A stretch of DNA of 64,000 bases from an uncultured Anaerolineae bacterium (GTDB lineage: Bacteria > Chloroflexota > Anaerolineae > Promineifilales > Promineifilaceae), in contig CALEAD010000020.1 of NCBI GenBank assembly GCA_937943625.1, forward strand, positions 1 to 64,000, written 5' to 3'. Shown here in pieces: positions 8,177 to 16,832 of this stretch (position 1 is the first letter of the stretch; the number at the start of each line of letters is the position of its first letter). The translations under genes and the position numbers were made by a program. Below the pieces are notes generated by a model. That model ran no database searches. It saw only the letters and a list, made by a program, of their open reading frames with translations, and had not been told where the DNA came from.

Positions 8177-9829
8177 TTAGCGCCTGATAACGGGCAGGTA
8201 GGCGTTTAGCGGGTTGACAATGACCACGCCTGTGCCCACGCTGTTGCCAACAGCCACCCAATAGCGATGGGCGCCGGGGGGGAGATTGGGCCAGGTGACG
8301 GACACGGTCGTTTCCTGCATAGCGCATCCTCGCAGCGGCGGAGTCACCATTCCCATACCAATCACCTGCGTGCGCGCCTCGTCGGCATAGAAGGTGACCG
8401 GGAAGGGGTCAACGGCCGTTGTGTTGCCATTATTGCGCACAGTAGCCTGGAGTGTGACGCTGACCGTCGTAGAGTTGGTGGGAATAACGGCCGTGGGGTT
8501 GCTGGCGCCCGTAATAATTGCATTGGTGTAGGGTGCATTGGCCAGCACACGCTCCCGATACGTGGTGCCATTCAGTGACAGGCCCGTGTACTCTCCATTT
8601 TCGTTGACCGTTACCATGTTATTCACCGTACCCGGCGTATAAAAATCGTACATGGTGTACCAAAGCCACTGCTGTACCAGACGATGATTATCCAGCGGGT
8701 AACCCAAATTGGGGTCGACGGCATTTTCCAGGTAATCCAGAGAGTACTGCATAAACGTTACCACACGTTCCGGCGTAAAGCAGTTGCCAAACTCATCTTG
8801 CAAATAGCAGCCATCTCCTTCAGGAATGTATGGGTACAACAGCGAAAACTCAGATAAAATCAACGGCTTATTTTGCTGTCCCTTTTGCTTCATCCAGTGC
8901 CGCATCGCTTCTATCTGCTGTGCGAAGATGCCTATGTCGTCATGTTCCGCATAGCAATACACATCCTCGCGGCTGCACTCACTGCTCGTGCCGTTACTTT
9001 CCCAAATGGCCAATTCTGGGTCTGTGCCAATGGCAACGGCCGCTCTGGAGTCATAAAAGGGCAAACCGGGTGGGTCGCCCGGCTGATATTCGCGTCGCTC
9101 CGGCAAAATGTACAGGTGCATGTTCCACACATCCACCGGCATGGGAACGCCATATTTGTCCAGGTAAGCCTGCCACACAATGTCCAGGTATTGCAAGCGG
9201 CCGGGCGTCACCTGCACCAGCGCCGAGATGGCAATACGCGCCGAGGGGTCGCGCGCTTTGATGAAGTGATACACCTCATGGTAAGCCTCCGCGTATAGCG
9301 CCGGTTCCATGTCGTCTTGCCAATAAACGCGATCTACTTCGTTTCCAACAAGCCACAGTGTGCCAGGGTTAGCGACGACAATAGGACCCAACCCGCCTGG
9401 CTCATCGTTCAGTGGCTGGGTCAGAATGCGGTAACTGGGCAAGCGTGCGCCGGTTTGCGGGTCTTTATCCTGCACCATGCGCACAACAGGAGTGTACTCC
9501 ACGCCAGGCGGCAGTGTGCGGTGCATTCTCACGCCAAAATCAAGCACCCAGCCCACGCCCAATTGTTGCAGATACGGCAAATCGGCCGTGCTCCAGGAGG
9601 AGACGCCATAGCGACAGATCGGTGCGCTTACGGCAATAGACTCCGGTTCGACATCGGCCAACAACGCAGCTTCTAAAATAGGTGTTGACAGATTATTTTG
9701 CTGCGCCAGAGGTAGCCAAAGAACGGCTATGGCAAACAGTAGCGCAAGTTGCAGCAGCCTGGCTTTTGCCTGACGGCTGTTTCCGGCCACCTGATAGACA
9801 GTTATCTGCTGACAAATTCGCTTAAACAT
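8177..9829 (-). CDS. Secreted glycoside-hydrolase-like protein (clan GH-A fold)
   Basis: This 550-residue protein has an N-terminal hydrophobic segment (LLQLALLFAIAVLWLPLA) acting as signal or anchor. Two motifs fit a clan GH-A TIM barrel: LWLVGNEVDR, with an Asn-Glu pair at about 164-165 as acid/base, and PLILSEFSLLYP with Glu327 as nucleophile. DVWNMHLYILPE lies between them. This resembles the Asl1-like glycosyl hydrolase catalytic family. The last 110 residues look like a CARDB-type beta domain (VSVTLQATVRNNGNTT) and end in AYLPVIRR. It sits between the membrane protein gene and the exporter permease, so it may trim or edit the exported glycan. A GGAGGAG lies 9 nt before the ATG; a GTG one codon upstream is also possible. 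Confidence 0.7.
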   Translation of the reverse strand: MFKRICQQITVYQVAGNSRQAKARLLQLALLFAIAVLWLPLAQQNNLSTPILEAALLADVEPESIAVSAPICRYGVSSWSTADLPYLQQLGVGWVLDFGVRMHRTLPPGVEYTPVVRMVQDKDPQTGARLPSYRILTQPLNDEPGGLGPIVVANPGTLWLVGNEVDRVYWQDDMEPALYAEAYHEVYHFIKARDPSARIAISALVQVTPGRLQYLDIVWQAYLDKYGVPMPVDVWNMHLYILPERREYQPGDPPGLPFYDSRAAVAIGTDPELAIWESNGTSSECSREDVYCYAEHDDIGIFAQQIEAMRHWMKQKGQQNKPLILSEFSLLYPYIPEGDGCYLQDEFGNCFTPERVVTFMQYSLDYLENAVDPNLGYPLDNHRLVQQWLWYTMYDFYTPGTVNNMVTVNENGEYTGLSLNGTTYRERVLANAPYTNAIITGASNPTAVIPTNSTTVSVTLQATVRNNGNTTAVDPFPVTFYADEARTQVIGMGMVTPPLRGCAMQETTVSVTWPNLPPGAHRYWVAVGNSVGTGVVIVNPLNAYLPVIRR

Positions 9830-11171
9830 CACGATAAACTCCTCCTAAAACAACATCCATCAACCATAGATTATAAACAATTAAGCCAAGAGACAAGACA
9901 AATGGATAAATTTTTTGCCAGGCTGGGTGTTTGTGCGACATCACTTGTGCCCCTTTCGCCGCCAGCGCCGCCAGAATGGGCAGGCTGGCCCAGGCAAAGC
10001 GAAACTGTGGCTGGAACAGGGTCACGTTGATGCGCACAAAGGAAGCCAGCACGCCAGCCAGCCACAGCAGGGCAAACAGGGTGCGCCAGCGGCTGGCCTC
10101 AGAATCGGCCTGCCGCCACAGCGCCAGCAGCCCAGGCACAATCAGCGCCGCCAGCAGCGCCCACCAGACATAGGCGTGCCAGACCGGTGGGTAAATATCC
10201 ATCCAGCCAAATCTGGCCCAGCCAGAGCTAAGCGCCAGCAGGAACACGTCACGCCAGTAGCTCAGTTGCTGCGCGCGCTCTGGTATGATGAGCGCGGTAA
10301 GCTGGCTCTGGCGCAGATTTTCGCCAAGAATGGGGTGCTGGCCGATCAGCCAGAAAGCGCCCAGCCAGATGAGCAGGCAGAGCAGCAGCGCGCCCAGGTA
10401 GGCACGCCACTGCCTGCGGTACAGCAGCGCCTCTAGCAACCAGCCGCCCATCATGACGCCTATGACAAAGATGGTTGTGAGCTTACTCAGCAGCGCCAAC
10501 ACGGCCAGCAGCGCTGCCCAGATGTAGCGGTGGGGTTGTCCCACCCGGCACAGCATGAGTATGAGGATGAGCACAGCAACGGCCGTTGCCAGACTGTCAT
10601 TGTTAATGGCGCGGCTCATGTACAAAAACTGTGGCCATCCGGCAATGAGCAACACGGCCGTACCCGCCACCCGCGGCTCTCTTGGAAATAACAGCCGCGC
10701 ATTCTGATAGGCTGCCAGCAGCAGCATACTGCTGAGCAAAATTGAGAACAGACGCACCGCCAGTAGTGGTGTGGAATCTTGCAGGCGCCAGAACGCGCCT
10801 GCCTCGCCATGCAGAAACATGGGCCGCGTGCCAAGCGGATTGCTGGGCGGAAAGACGAACTTTTGTAAAGGCGCACCGGTAACGGCCGTTGTCCCCTTCT
10901 GCACCGCACCCGCCAGTAAATAGTAGAGCGGCATGTGGTAACACATGCGCCCAGAGATGATGAAGCTACGGCTCCACCACGCTCCTGTGGGCGGCGGCTC
11001 TATCCTGGGCAATTGGTTCAGCAGGGACACTTGCTCGATACATTGCACATGTCCCGGCTCGTCTGGCGATTCGCCGACGGGTACGGCAAACAGATACAGC
11101 CCAACCAGGCCAAGATACATCAGCAATGGCAATCCAAACTGCCACCCGTGCGCGCGCCAGCCTGCTTTCAT
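9822..11171 (-). CDS. Multi-pass membrane protein, DUF2142-like (possible glycan transferase)
   Basis: The protein has 449 residues with about ten hydrophobic segments. Near the N-terminus, after the first segment, is ESPDEPGHVQCIEQ. This acidic SPDEPxH motif is typical of DUF2142 and related GT-C glycosyltransferases, where Asp/Glu in the first outer loop is catalytic. Further hydrophobic helices follow, and the C-terminal half includes VRINVTLFQPQFRFAWASLP, also seen in this family. The start overlaps the ATPase stop (ATGA), so the two are translationally coupled. A role in transferring a lipid-linked sugar on the outer face is inferred from the fold class and the neighbours; the substrate is unknown. 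Confidence 0.75.
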   Translation of the reverse strand: MKAGWRAHGWQFGLPLLMYLGLVGLYLFAVPVGESPDEPGHVQCIEQVSLLNQLPRIEPPPTGAWWSRSFIISGRMCYHMPLYYLLAGAVQKGTTAVTGAPLQKFVFPPSNPLGTRPMFLHGEAGAFWRLQDSTPLLAVRLFSILLSSMLLLAAYQNARLLFPREPRVAGTAVLLIAGWPQFLYMSRAINNDSLATAVAVLILILMLCRVGQPHRYIWAALLAVLALLSKLTTIFVIGVMMGGWLLEALLYRRQWRAYLGALLLCLLIWLGAFWLIGQHPILGENLRQSQLTALIIPERAQQLSYWRDVFLLALSSGWARFGWMDIYPPVWHAYVWWALLAALIVPGLLALWRQADSEASRWRTLFALLWLAGVLASFVRINVTLFQPQFRFAWASLPILAALAAKGAQVMSHKHPAWQKIYPFVLSLGLIVYNLWLMDVVLGGVYRDV

Positions 11172-12448
11172 GCCTCACTTTGGGTAGAGTGTGCGGGTTG
11201 CCACTCCCAGTGCGCTGGCAACTCTATCAGCCCATGGGTTTCTTGGGTCCCGCCAGGGGCCACCTCAAAGGAATACGCTTCCTTGTGATAATCATGGGCC
11301 ATCAGGTAACGGCTGTCATGAATAGCAGCAGTCAGGCGGTAACGACCAGGCAGCAGTGGCAGTCGCTCAATATGATAACGCACGACGCCGCTGCCGGTTA
11401 CAATGCCCGTTTTTAACCTGCCCACACGGCTGTTAGGGCCCGTGATATGCGTGCCATTTTGGTGAAAAATGGCCAGGCCAAATTCCGGTTCGGTGATTGG
11501 CCTATGCGCCTGATAGGCCATTTCCACGATCATAAGCTCATTTGTCTTAAAGCTGGTGCGTTCCTGGCCTGTGCTGTCTATCAGGCGCACGCCGGTTATT
11601 TCCATATCTCCTGTGCCCCAGCGCTCAAAGCTGCTCGTTTGCTCTATCGCTTTGCGCGGCTCTTGATCATAAAGGAATTCCAGGTATTTTTGCAGCACCT
11701 CCTCGGTGGGGCCCGCAGCCATGAGACGGCCGCTTTCCATCCAAATCAGGTGCGAGCATAGCCGACGCAGCATATCTGCACTATGGCTGACCAGGACAAT
11801 CGTGACCCCACTTTGCTGCATGTCATAAATGCGCGAGATACATTTCTCCTGAAACTTCTGATCGCCGACGGCCAATATTTCATCAATGATTAAGATATTG
11901 GGCGAAACATGCACAGCGACACTAAACCCCAGGCGCATATACATGCCGGAAGAGTAATGCTTCACCGGCATATCTATAAAACTGTCCAACTCGGAGAATG
12001 AGACGACGGAATCAAAGTGTCGCTCAATATCTGCTTTTTGCAGCCCCAGTACCGAGGCATTGAGGTAGATGTTTTCCCGCCCGGTCAGATCAGGGTGAAA
12101 GCCGGCGCCCAGCTCTAGCAGGGCGCTTACTCGCCCGCGCACGGTAATGCGCCCCTCATTTGGGCGTAGGATGCGCGCGATCAGCTTCATCAGCGTGCTT
12201 TTGCCACTCCCGTTGCGGCCAATGATGCCAATGCTCTGACCGGGCCACACAGCAAAGCTTACGTCATGTACCGCCCACAAGCTGTGTTCGTGAGTGGTAT
12301 TTGTGGCCGCTTTCTGAGGTTTTGCCAAACGAGAAATAACCAATTCCATAAAAGAGTTGGGCTGTTCTTCGGAAAATGCAAAGCGCTTGCTGACGTTTTC
12401 CAGACGGATGATGGGAAGTGTGTCTTCCGGGGTAATTTTTGTAAGCAT
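11168..12448 (-). CDS. Polysaccharide ABC exporter ATPase with Wzt-type C-terminal domain
   Basis: From the ATG at 12448 the protein has 426 residues. Walker A is GRNGSGKST (about 77-85), the signature is YSSGM (about 165-169), Walker B is LIIDE (about 187-191) and the H-loop is VSHSAD. AVGDQKFQEKC after Walker B is typical of glycan exporters of the TagH/Wzt group. Residues about 280-420 form a Wzt_C-like beta domain that in known systems recognises the end of the glycan chain. An in-frame TTG at 12574 with AAGGTGG before it would add 42 residues of AT-rich, unfamiliar sequence; I favour the later ATG but cannot exclude the longer form. The permease partner is at 7037-7924. Confidence 0.85.
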   Translation of the reverse strand: MLTKITPEDTLPIIRLENVSKRFAFSEEQPNSFMELVISRLAKPQKAATNTTHEHSLWAVHDVSFAVWPGQSIGIIGRNGSGKSTLMKLIARILRPNEGRITVRGRVSALLELGAGFHPDLTGRENIYLNASVLGLQKADIERHFDSVVSFSELDSFIDMPVKHYSSGMYMRLGFSVAVHVSPNILIIDEILAVGDQKFQEKCISRIYDMQQSGVTIVLVSHSADMLRRLCSHLIWMESGRLMAAGPTEEVLQKYLEFLYDQEPRKAIEQTSSFERWGTGDMEITGVRLIDSTGQERTSFKTNELMIVEMAYQAHRPITEPEFGLAIFHQNGTHITGPNSRVGRLKTGIVTGSGVVRYHIERLPLLPGRYRLTAAIHDSRYLMAHDYHKEAYSFEVAPGGTQETHGLIELPAHWEWQPAHSTQSEA

Positions 12449-12601
12449 ATGGTTTGAGCATGGAGTGGTAACTACTAGCCGCAAAGGTTCTTTTCTTGAT
12501 CTTGTGTCTTTCGCATCATTTGCAGTGAATGTGATGAAAGAAATGCCATATTTTGCTTGCCTGCTAAATAACAAAACTCATCCCACCTTAGCAGTCTGTG
12601 C

Positions 12602-12630
12602 ATTTTAGCGTAAAAGCAGAGAGTAACCAA
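12602..12630 (-). promoter_or_regulatory. Sigma-70-like promoter upstream of the exporter ATPase
   Basis: On the minus strand TTGGTT (12625-12630) and TAAAAT (12602-12607) are separated by 17 bp, in an AT-rich gap of about 195 bp between the glycosyltransferase gene and the ATPase gene. A start site near 12595 would serve either candidate start codon. Confidence 0.45.
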
Positions 12631-12643
12631 TCACGGTTTTTAA

Positions 12644-13918
12644 TTATGTCAACTCTTTGCCTGTAACTTGATGGTAAACGACCGTTATCTCATTGGCATG
12701 GGTGCGCATCGTCAACGGGGGACGGACCCCCTGGCGCAGTTTTTGCCGCAGTGCGGGCTCTTGGCAAAACCGTTGCATGGCGGCACGCAGAGCAACAGCA
12801 TCATCAGGGACAACCAATAACCCATCAACCTCGTGGCGTACTCGTTCGGCCATGACGCCAAGCCTGGTGGTCAATACGGGCACGCCAGCAGCAAATGCTT
12901 CTGAGATGACAAAGGTGAAGGTTTCGTACCAGATGCTAGGGACGACCAACAGGTCTATCTGCTGCAGCATTTGCCAGATTGTCTGCCGGTCCAGGCGCCC
13001 CAGGAAATTGACGCGGGAGTCGGCCAGGTTGCGTAGCTGCTCGCTGTAAACTGGGTCAACGTTCATATCCCCGGCAATGTGCAGCTCTATTTGGGGCCAG
13101 GTGCCGGGCAAGTCGCGGAAGGCTTGCAGCAGGATGTGTACCCCTTTTTGCGGCGCAATGCCACCAATGTATCCAAAGCGCAACGGCCGTTTCTCGTTTT
13201 CTGCAACCAATGCTTGCCGCCGGTGACGCAGCTCTGGCGGATAAGGCAAGCCAGGGGGCACAACGATCATATTGTCGGCTGGTAAACCGTGGGCGGCATA
13301 CCAGTTACGCACAAACTCAGCTGGCGCTATCACACGAGTCGCTGCCGACAGCACCTGGCGCAGGCTGCGGGCACGCGCTGCCAACGGCAGCGCCAGCAAA
13401 GGGAAAGCAGGGGCAAACTGGGGTTGGCCTGCGCGCGCCAGGGCACAGCGGACGCAGTTCAGGTAGGCGCGCGGCCCAGCACACAGTTTGCCGCTGTCAT
13501 TGGTTACCAATTGCGCATTGGCGCACACCCACCAAAAATCCCAAAGCGTGACCACAAAGGGCAGGCGGTGTGCCTGTAGTTCAGAAATCAGGGCCAAGGG
13601 CAAGCCCATCAGATGTTGGATGTGCACAATGTCGGGCCGCGCCGAATCCAATACCTGACGAAACTGGCTTCGTAGCGCTGGCGCATAGAATGTCTGCATA
13701 AAGCGGCGGGTCGGTGTAAACTCTCCCTGCCAAGCAGCCCAGATGTTCACGCCCTCTTGCTGGTCATGTTGCAGGCCGGTGCCGGCGGCGCTGCGCCGGT
13801 GAAAAAGGGTGACAGCATGGCCTTGCTGTACCTGCGCGCTGGCCAACCAATGGGTGTATAGTTCCACACCCCCGACGTGCTGCGGCATAAACTGGTGGAG
13901 CAGGTGCAAGATACGCAT
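12644..13918 (-). CDS. Glycosyltransferase family 4
   Basis: This 424-residue protein starts MRILHLLHQFMPQHVGGVELYTHWLA, the glycine-rich acceptor-side loop of GT4 enzymes. The donor-binding half has FGYIGGIAPQKGVHILLQAF and the E-x7-E motif in WYETFTFVISEAFAAGVPVLTT. It is predicted to be a cytoplasmic retaining transferase that adds a sugar from a nucleotide-sugar donor. Its ATG shares a base with the stop of the preceding gene (TGATG), and a GGGAGGG lies 9 nt upstream, so it is translated with the neighbouring GT4. The donor and acceptor cannot be told from sequence alone. Confidence 0.9.
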   Translation of the reverse strand: MRILHLLHQFMPQHVGGVELYTHWLASAQVQQGHAVTLFHRRSAAGTGLQHDQQEGVNIWAAWQGEFTPTRRFMQTFYAPALRSQFRQVLDSARPDIVHIQHLMGLPLALISELQAHRLPFVVTLWDFWWVCANAQLVTNDSGKLCAGPRAYLNCVRCALARAGQPQFAPAFPLLALPLAARARSLRQVLSAATRVIAPAEFVRNWYAAHGLPADNMIVVPPGLPYPPELRHRRQALVAENEKRPLRFGYIGGIAPQKGVHILLQAFRDLPGTWPQIELHIAGDMNVDPVYSEQLRNLADSRVNFLGRLDRQTIWQMLQQIDLLVVPSIWYETFTFVISEAFAAGVPVLTTRLGVMAERVRHEVDGLLVVPDDAVALRAAMQRFCQEPALRQKLRQGVRPPLTMRTHANEITVVYHQVTGKELT

Positions 13919-15177
13919 CAGGTGCGGCCCTCCCATAATGTCTGGTATCTGTGCAAAGTTTGCTTGGTGACTTGCTCCCAGGTGAAAACGCGCTGAACTT
14001 TTGCGCGGCCGTTTGCCCCCAGATCGAAGGCCATTTTGCGATCCCGGTAAAGGCGGTGTATGGCGGCGCTGAGGGCGGGCACATCTGCAAATGGCACCAG
14101 TAGTCCGTTTTGCTCATGGTCAATGACGGCGGGAATGCCCCCGGCTAGCGCGCCAATGACCGGCACCCCGTGTGCCCACGCTTCCAGCAGCACGATGCCG
14201 AAGGAGTCGGTGCGTGAGGGCAGCAGCAAAACGACGGCACCGGCCAGCAAGGTATGTTTTTCTTCATCGCGGAGGATACCCAACGGCCGTATCCACTGTT
14301 GCTCTATGGGGGACAAACGGCCGTAAAAACGCACAAACTCTGGCGCTGGCTGACCAATCAGCCCCAGGCTCATGTTCACATCTTGCTGCCTGAGAGACAG
14401 GATTGCCTGGGCAGCGTGAATGGCACCTTTTTCATAACTGGCGCGGCCAATGAAGAGGGCATAGGGGGCGCCGAGCTGGTGCTGTTGTTGCACCTGTTCT
14501 GTGTTCCCTATGGGTGGTGGTGTACCCACCCCGCCGCCAACGACGGTTATGCGTGCAGCAGCCACGCCCATCCGCACTAAACCAGCCTTTTCCCTGTCAG
14601 TGAGCGCCAACACGCCATCGGCCGCAACTAACAGGCGACGCTGATGATCCATGGTTGTGTTACGCGCCACGCGGTCCTTGCCGGTACCAAAGTGCATAAA
14701 CGGTGTCGCCACAAAAGGTAGCCTATGCTGCTGCGCCCACTGCCAGCCAGCCCACAGCGGCCATTCCCAGGAGATGTTGAACCCGTGTACCAGGTCGAAT
14801 TCAGGGGGCAACTCCGCAAGCGCGTTTTGCAGGCCGTGTATGGGGGGAATGCGCCGCGCCATGCGCGCCAGCAGGCGGCTCTGTGCACCGGGCCAGGCGC
14901 TAATCAGCACCATTAGCTTGCGGTAAGCCAACAATCCTTGCCAGCCGGCGGGAAACGGCCGTATGGGCAGGCGCAAAACCGGTATCTGGCCATGCTGCTC
15001 CCACGCGGATGGACGGCTGACGCCGCGCCAAAAATCTTGCTCACGAGAGGCGTGGCTGGTGATTACGGTAACGGCCGTACCCGCCTGCGCCAGATGTGTT
15101 GCTAGCGTGCTTGCGTAGTGCTCACCGCCACCGGTAAAAGGCGGGTAAGCTGGGGTTAGAAACAAAACCCGTCTCAT
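13918..15177 (-). CDS. Glycosyltransferase family 4
   Basis: This 419-residue protein begins MRRVLFLTPAYPPFTGGGEHYASTLATHLA, a GT4 acceptor loop. ALFIGRASYEKGAIHAAQAIL and the acidic-x7-E motif in RTDSFGIVLLEAWAHGVPVIGALAGG mark the donor domain. The first acidic residue is Asp rather than the usual Glu. A longer in-frame version overlaps the sulfotransferase gene; the ATG at 15177, one base after that gene's TAG stop, is the better start. It lies in the tightly packed run of glycan genes between the sulfotransferase and the other GT4. Confidence 0.9.
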   Translation of the reverse strand: MRRVLFLTPAYPPFTGGGEHYASTLATHLAQAGTAVTVITSHASREQDFWRGVSRPSAWEQHGQIPVLRLPIRPFPAGWQGLLAYRKLMVLISAWPGAQSRLLARMARRIPPIHGLQNALAELPPEFDLVHGFNISWEWPLWAGWQWAQQHRLPFVATPFMHFGTGKDRVARNTTMDHQRRLLVAADGVLALTDREKAGLVRMGVAAARITVVGGGVGTPPPIGNTEQVQQQHQLGAPYALFIGRASYEKGAIHAAQAILSLRQQDVNMSLGLIGQPAPEFVRFYGRLSPIEQQWIRPLGILRDEEKHTLLAGAVVLLLPSRTDSFGIVLLEAWAHGVPVIGALAGGIPAVIDHEQNGLLVPFADVPALSAAIHRLYRDRKMAFDLGANGRAKVQRVFTWEQVTKQTLHRYQTLWEGRT

Positions 15178-15178
15178 T

Positions 15179-16021
15179 CTATCGCTCACTTGGCCCTTGC
15201 AGGCGCAGGCGCAGTTCGTCGCCATAATGCGCCAGGGGCCCCAACCAGGGATTTAACCGATGAAAGCGTGCTAACTGTTGGCTAAATGCGGGTTCCAACC
15301 GGGCTACCTGCTGCGCCAGCCTATCGGCCGCAAACGCATACAGCGCTGCATCTAACTGGTTGACCTGATGAATGAGCGCTAACGTCTCCGCCGAAAGCGG
15401 ATCTTTTTGCGTGTGTGCGGTGACGTTGCGCCGGGTGTAATACAAATTGCGCCAGCCAAAAAAATGGCGCATGAGAAGCAGCGCCTGATCGAATTTTTCT
15501 GTCAGACCGGCAAAGGCAAAGCGGGCCCGCAGGTTCTGTCTGGCTTGTTCTAGCACAGTGGCGTCTAGTTGACCAAAGGGGATAGCATACAAGACGCCGG
15601 CTAACATGCGCGTTTGTCCATTGTCCATCATCACATCGGCGCCACTTTGGATGAAAGTACTGAGGGTCATTTGCTCGTGGTGCACAAGGTGGTGGCAGTA
15701 ATGATCGGGATCGCGGCGCACGTGGGCAAAATAGGAGACGGCGCGGGCAACGGGGTGGCGCAGCATGGTAAAGTAGGTGGAAGGCCGCGGTAAATAGGCG
15801 TCTATGCCCATCTCAAAGTGGCCCATTAGCAGGCGAATACGGCTGCGTCTGGCCAGCGGCAAGGCACGAAAGGTAGGTTCGCTGTCGGCGTGGCTGCCTA
15901 TGTGATAGATGGCTGAGGCCGGATATTGTCGCCGGATAATTTGGTGGAGAGTGCTGCCAGCAGTTTTGGGGATGTGCAGAAAAATGACGGCCGTTTCTTT
16001 CCCCGGCTGATGTCCTATCAT
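15179..16021 (-). CDS. Sulfotransferase family protein
   Basis: The 280-residue protein shows the two PAPS-binding elements of carbohydrate sulfotransferases. AVIFLHIPKTAGSTLHQIIRRQ near residue 12 is the 5'-phosphosulfate loop, and YFTMLRHPVARAVSYFAHV near residue 92 is the 3'-phosphate site (Arg and Ser). HIPKTAGST is characteristic of the Sulfotransfer_2 type. It has no signal peptide, so sulfation would occur in the cytoplasm, probably on the nascent glycan. The ATG overlaps the stop of the coiled-coil gene (ATGA). This implies that the exported polymer, or another product of the locus, is sulfated. No PAPS synthesis genes are in the window. Confidence 0.85.
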   Translation of the reverse strand: MIGHQPGKETAVIFLHIPKTAGSTLHQIIRRQYPASAIYHIGSHADSEPTFRALPLARRSRIRLLMGHFEMGIDAYLPRPSTYFTMLRHPVARAVSYFAHVRRDPDHYCHHLVHHEQMTLSTFIQSGADVMMDNGQTRMLAGVLYAIPFGQLDATVLEQARQNLRARFAFAGLTEKFDQALLLMRHFFGWRNLYYTRRNVTAHTQKDPLSAETLALIHQVNQLDAALYAFAADRLAQQVARLEPAFSQQLARFHRLNPWLGPLAHYGDELRLRLQGPSER

Positions 16022-16671
16022 CTTTGTTCAGAGTTGCTCTTTTGCTGGTTTAACTGCGCTTGCAGCTCAGCAAGCTGCGCCTGGAGCTGATGAATTTCTC
16101 TTTGCTGTTGCTGGTGCAAGGTATGGAAGTATAAGGCCCATTGACCATAAATTTGATTAATGGCCGCTTGTTTATCACCCAGCTTACGCAGATAGAAAAG
16201 GACCAGGCTGTGAACTTCGTGCTTTAAGCGCTGAATCCAGGTTCCGATCAGTGGCAAACGACCAGGCCGGATTTCCATTTTTATTGTCAGCGGCTCGTTC
16301 AAGGCGGCTTGTAGCTCTGCTTCGTCGCGCCAGTTGTCTTCGTTGGGGAAGGGTATGGCGGCCGTTAGCGGATGGGCACTGGCGGGTTGCCATTGAGCCA
16401 GTCGCTTTTGCCTGAGCTGCGTTTCTTGCATGGCAGCGGCCGTTTCCTGGAGTAACGTAATGAGCATGTCATTTAGTTGAAACTGGCGTGCGATGAGCTC
16501 GCGCAGCGGCGGCATTTCTCGTCCCGATTGAAAGACTTTATGACGTAGCCTGTTTTGGTACAGCCTGACAGCCTGAATGCCCTGTCCCAGGTCATCGCGG
16601 GTCAGCGCCCCTTGCACCAGTTCGAACTCAATGTCACGCAATATATCGGCGGCAGATAGGGATTGTGTCAT
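16018..16671 (-). CDS. Hypothetical coiled-coil protein in polysaccharide locus
   Basis: I do not recognise a family for this 217-residue protein. It has no signal peptide or transmembrane segment. The N-terminal half is helical and charged (LRDIEFELVQGALTRDDLG, YQNRLRHKVFQSGREMPPLRE). A middle segment around residues 130-180 (RPGRLPLIGTWIQRLKHEVHSLVLFYLRKLGDKQ) looks amphipathic, and the last 35 residues are a Gln-rich coiled coil (HQQQQREIHQLQAQLAELQAQ in part). Similar helical tails are found on glycosyltransferases in this locus. Its stop overlaps the sulfotransferase start, so the two are coupled; it may scaffold the transferase complex. That role is inference from position only. Confidence 0.6.
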   Translation of the reverse strand: MTQSLSAADILRDIEFELVQGALTRDDLGQGIQAVRLYQNRLRHKVFQSGREMPPLRELIARQFQLNDMLITLLQETAAAMQETQLRQKRLAQWQPASAHPLTAAIPFPNEDNWRDEAELQAALNEPLTIKMEIRPGRLPLIGTWIQRLKHEVHSLVLFYLRKLGDKQAAINQIYGQWALYFHTLHQQQQREIHQLQAQLAELQAQLNQQKSNSEQR

Positions 16672-16731
16672 TGTTTAATCCTTGTGGTTTTACCAGAATG
16701 TCAGAGATGTGGGTGTGGCCCGGCAGTTGAG

Positions 16732-16806
16732 TGACCGCAGACCGCTGACGGCAGACCGCCGTGTCTCTCCAGGAGTGCGGTCAGTGGTCGGTCGTCAGCG
16801 GTCAAA
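16732..16806. repeat. Family-1 dispersed inverted repeat, nearly complete
   Basis: Left arm GACCGCAGACCGCTGACGGC and right arm GTCGGTCGTCAGCGGTCAAAA can fold on each other. It fills most of the 161-bp gap between the coiled-coil gene and the fused glycosyltransferase gene. Confidence 0.7.
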
Positions 16807-16832
16807 ATATTGCCAGGCATCTTACCAGGGTG

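Noticed and set aside
8177-9829. LPVIRR as a sortase signal
   Set aside because: It lacks the LPXTG pattern, and a following hydrophobic segment and positive tail are missing.
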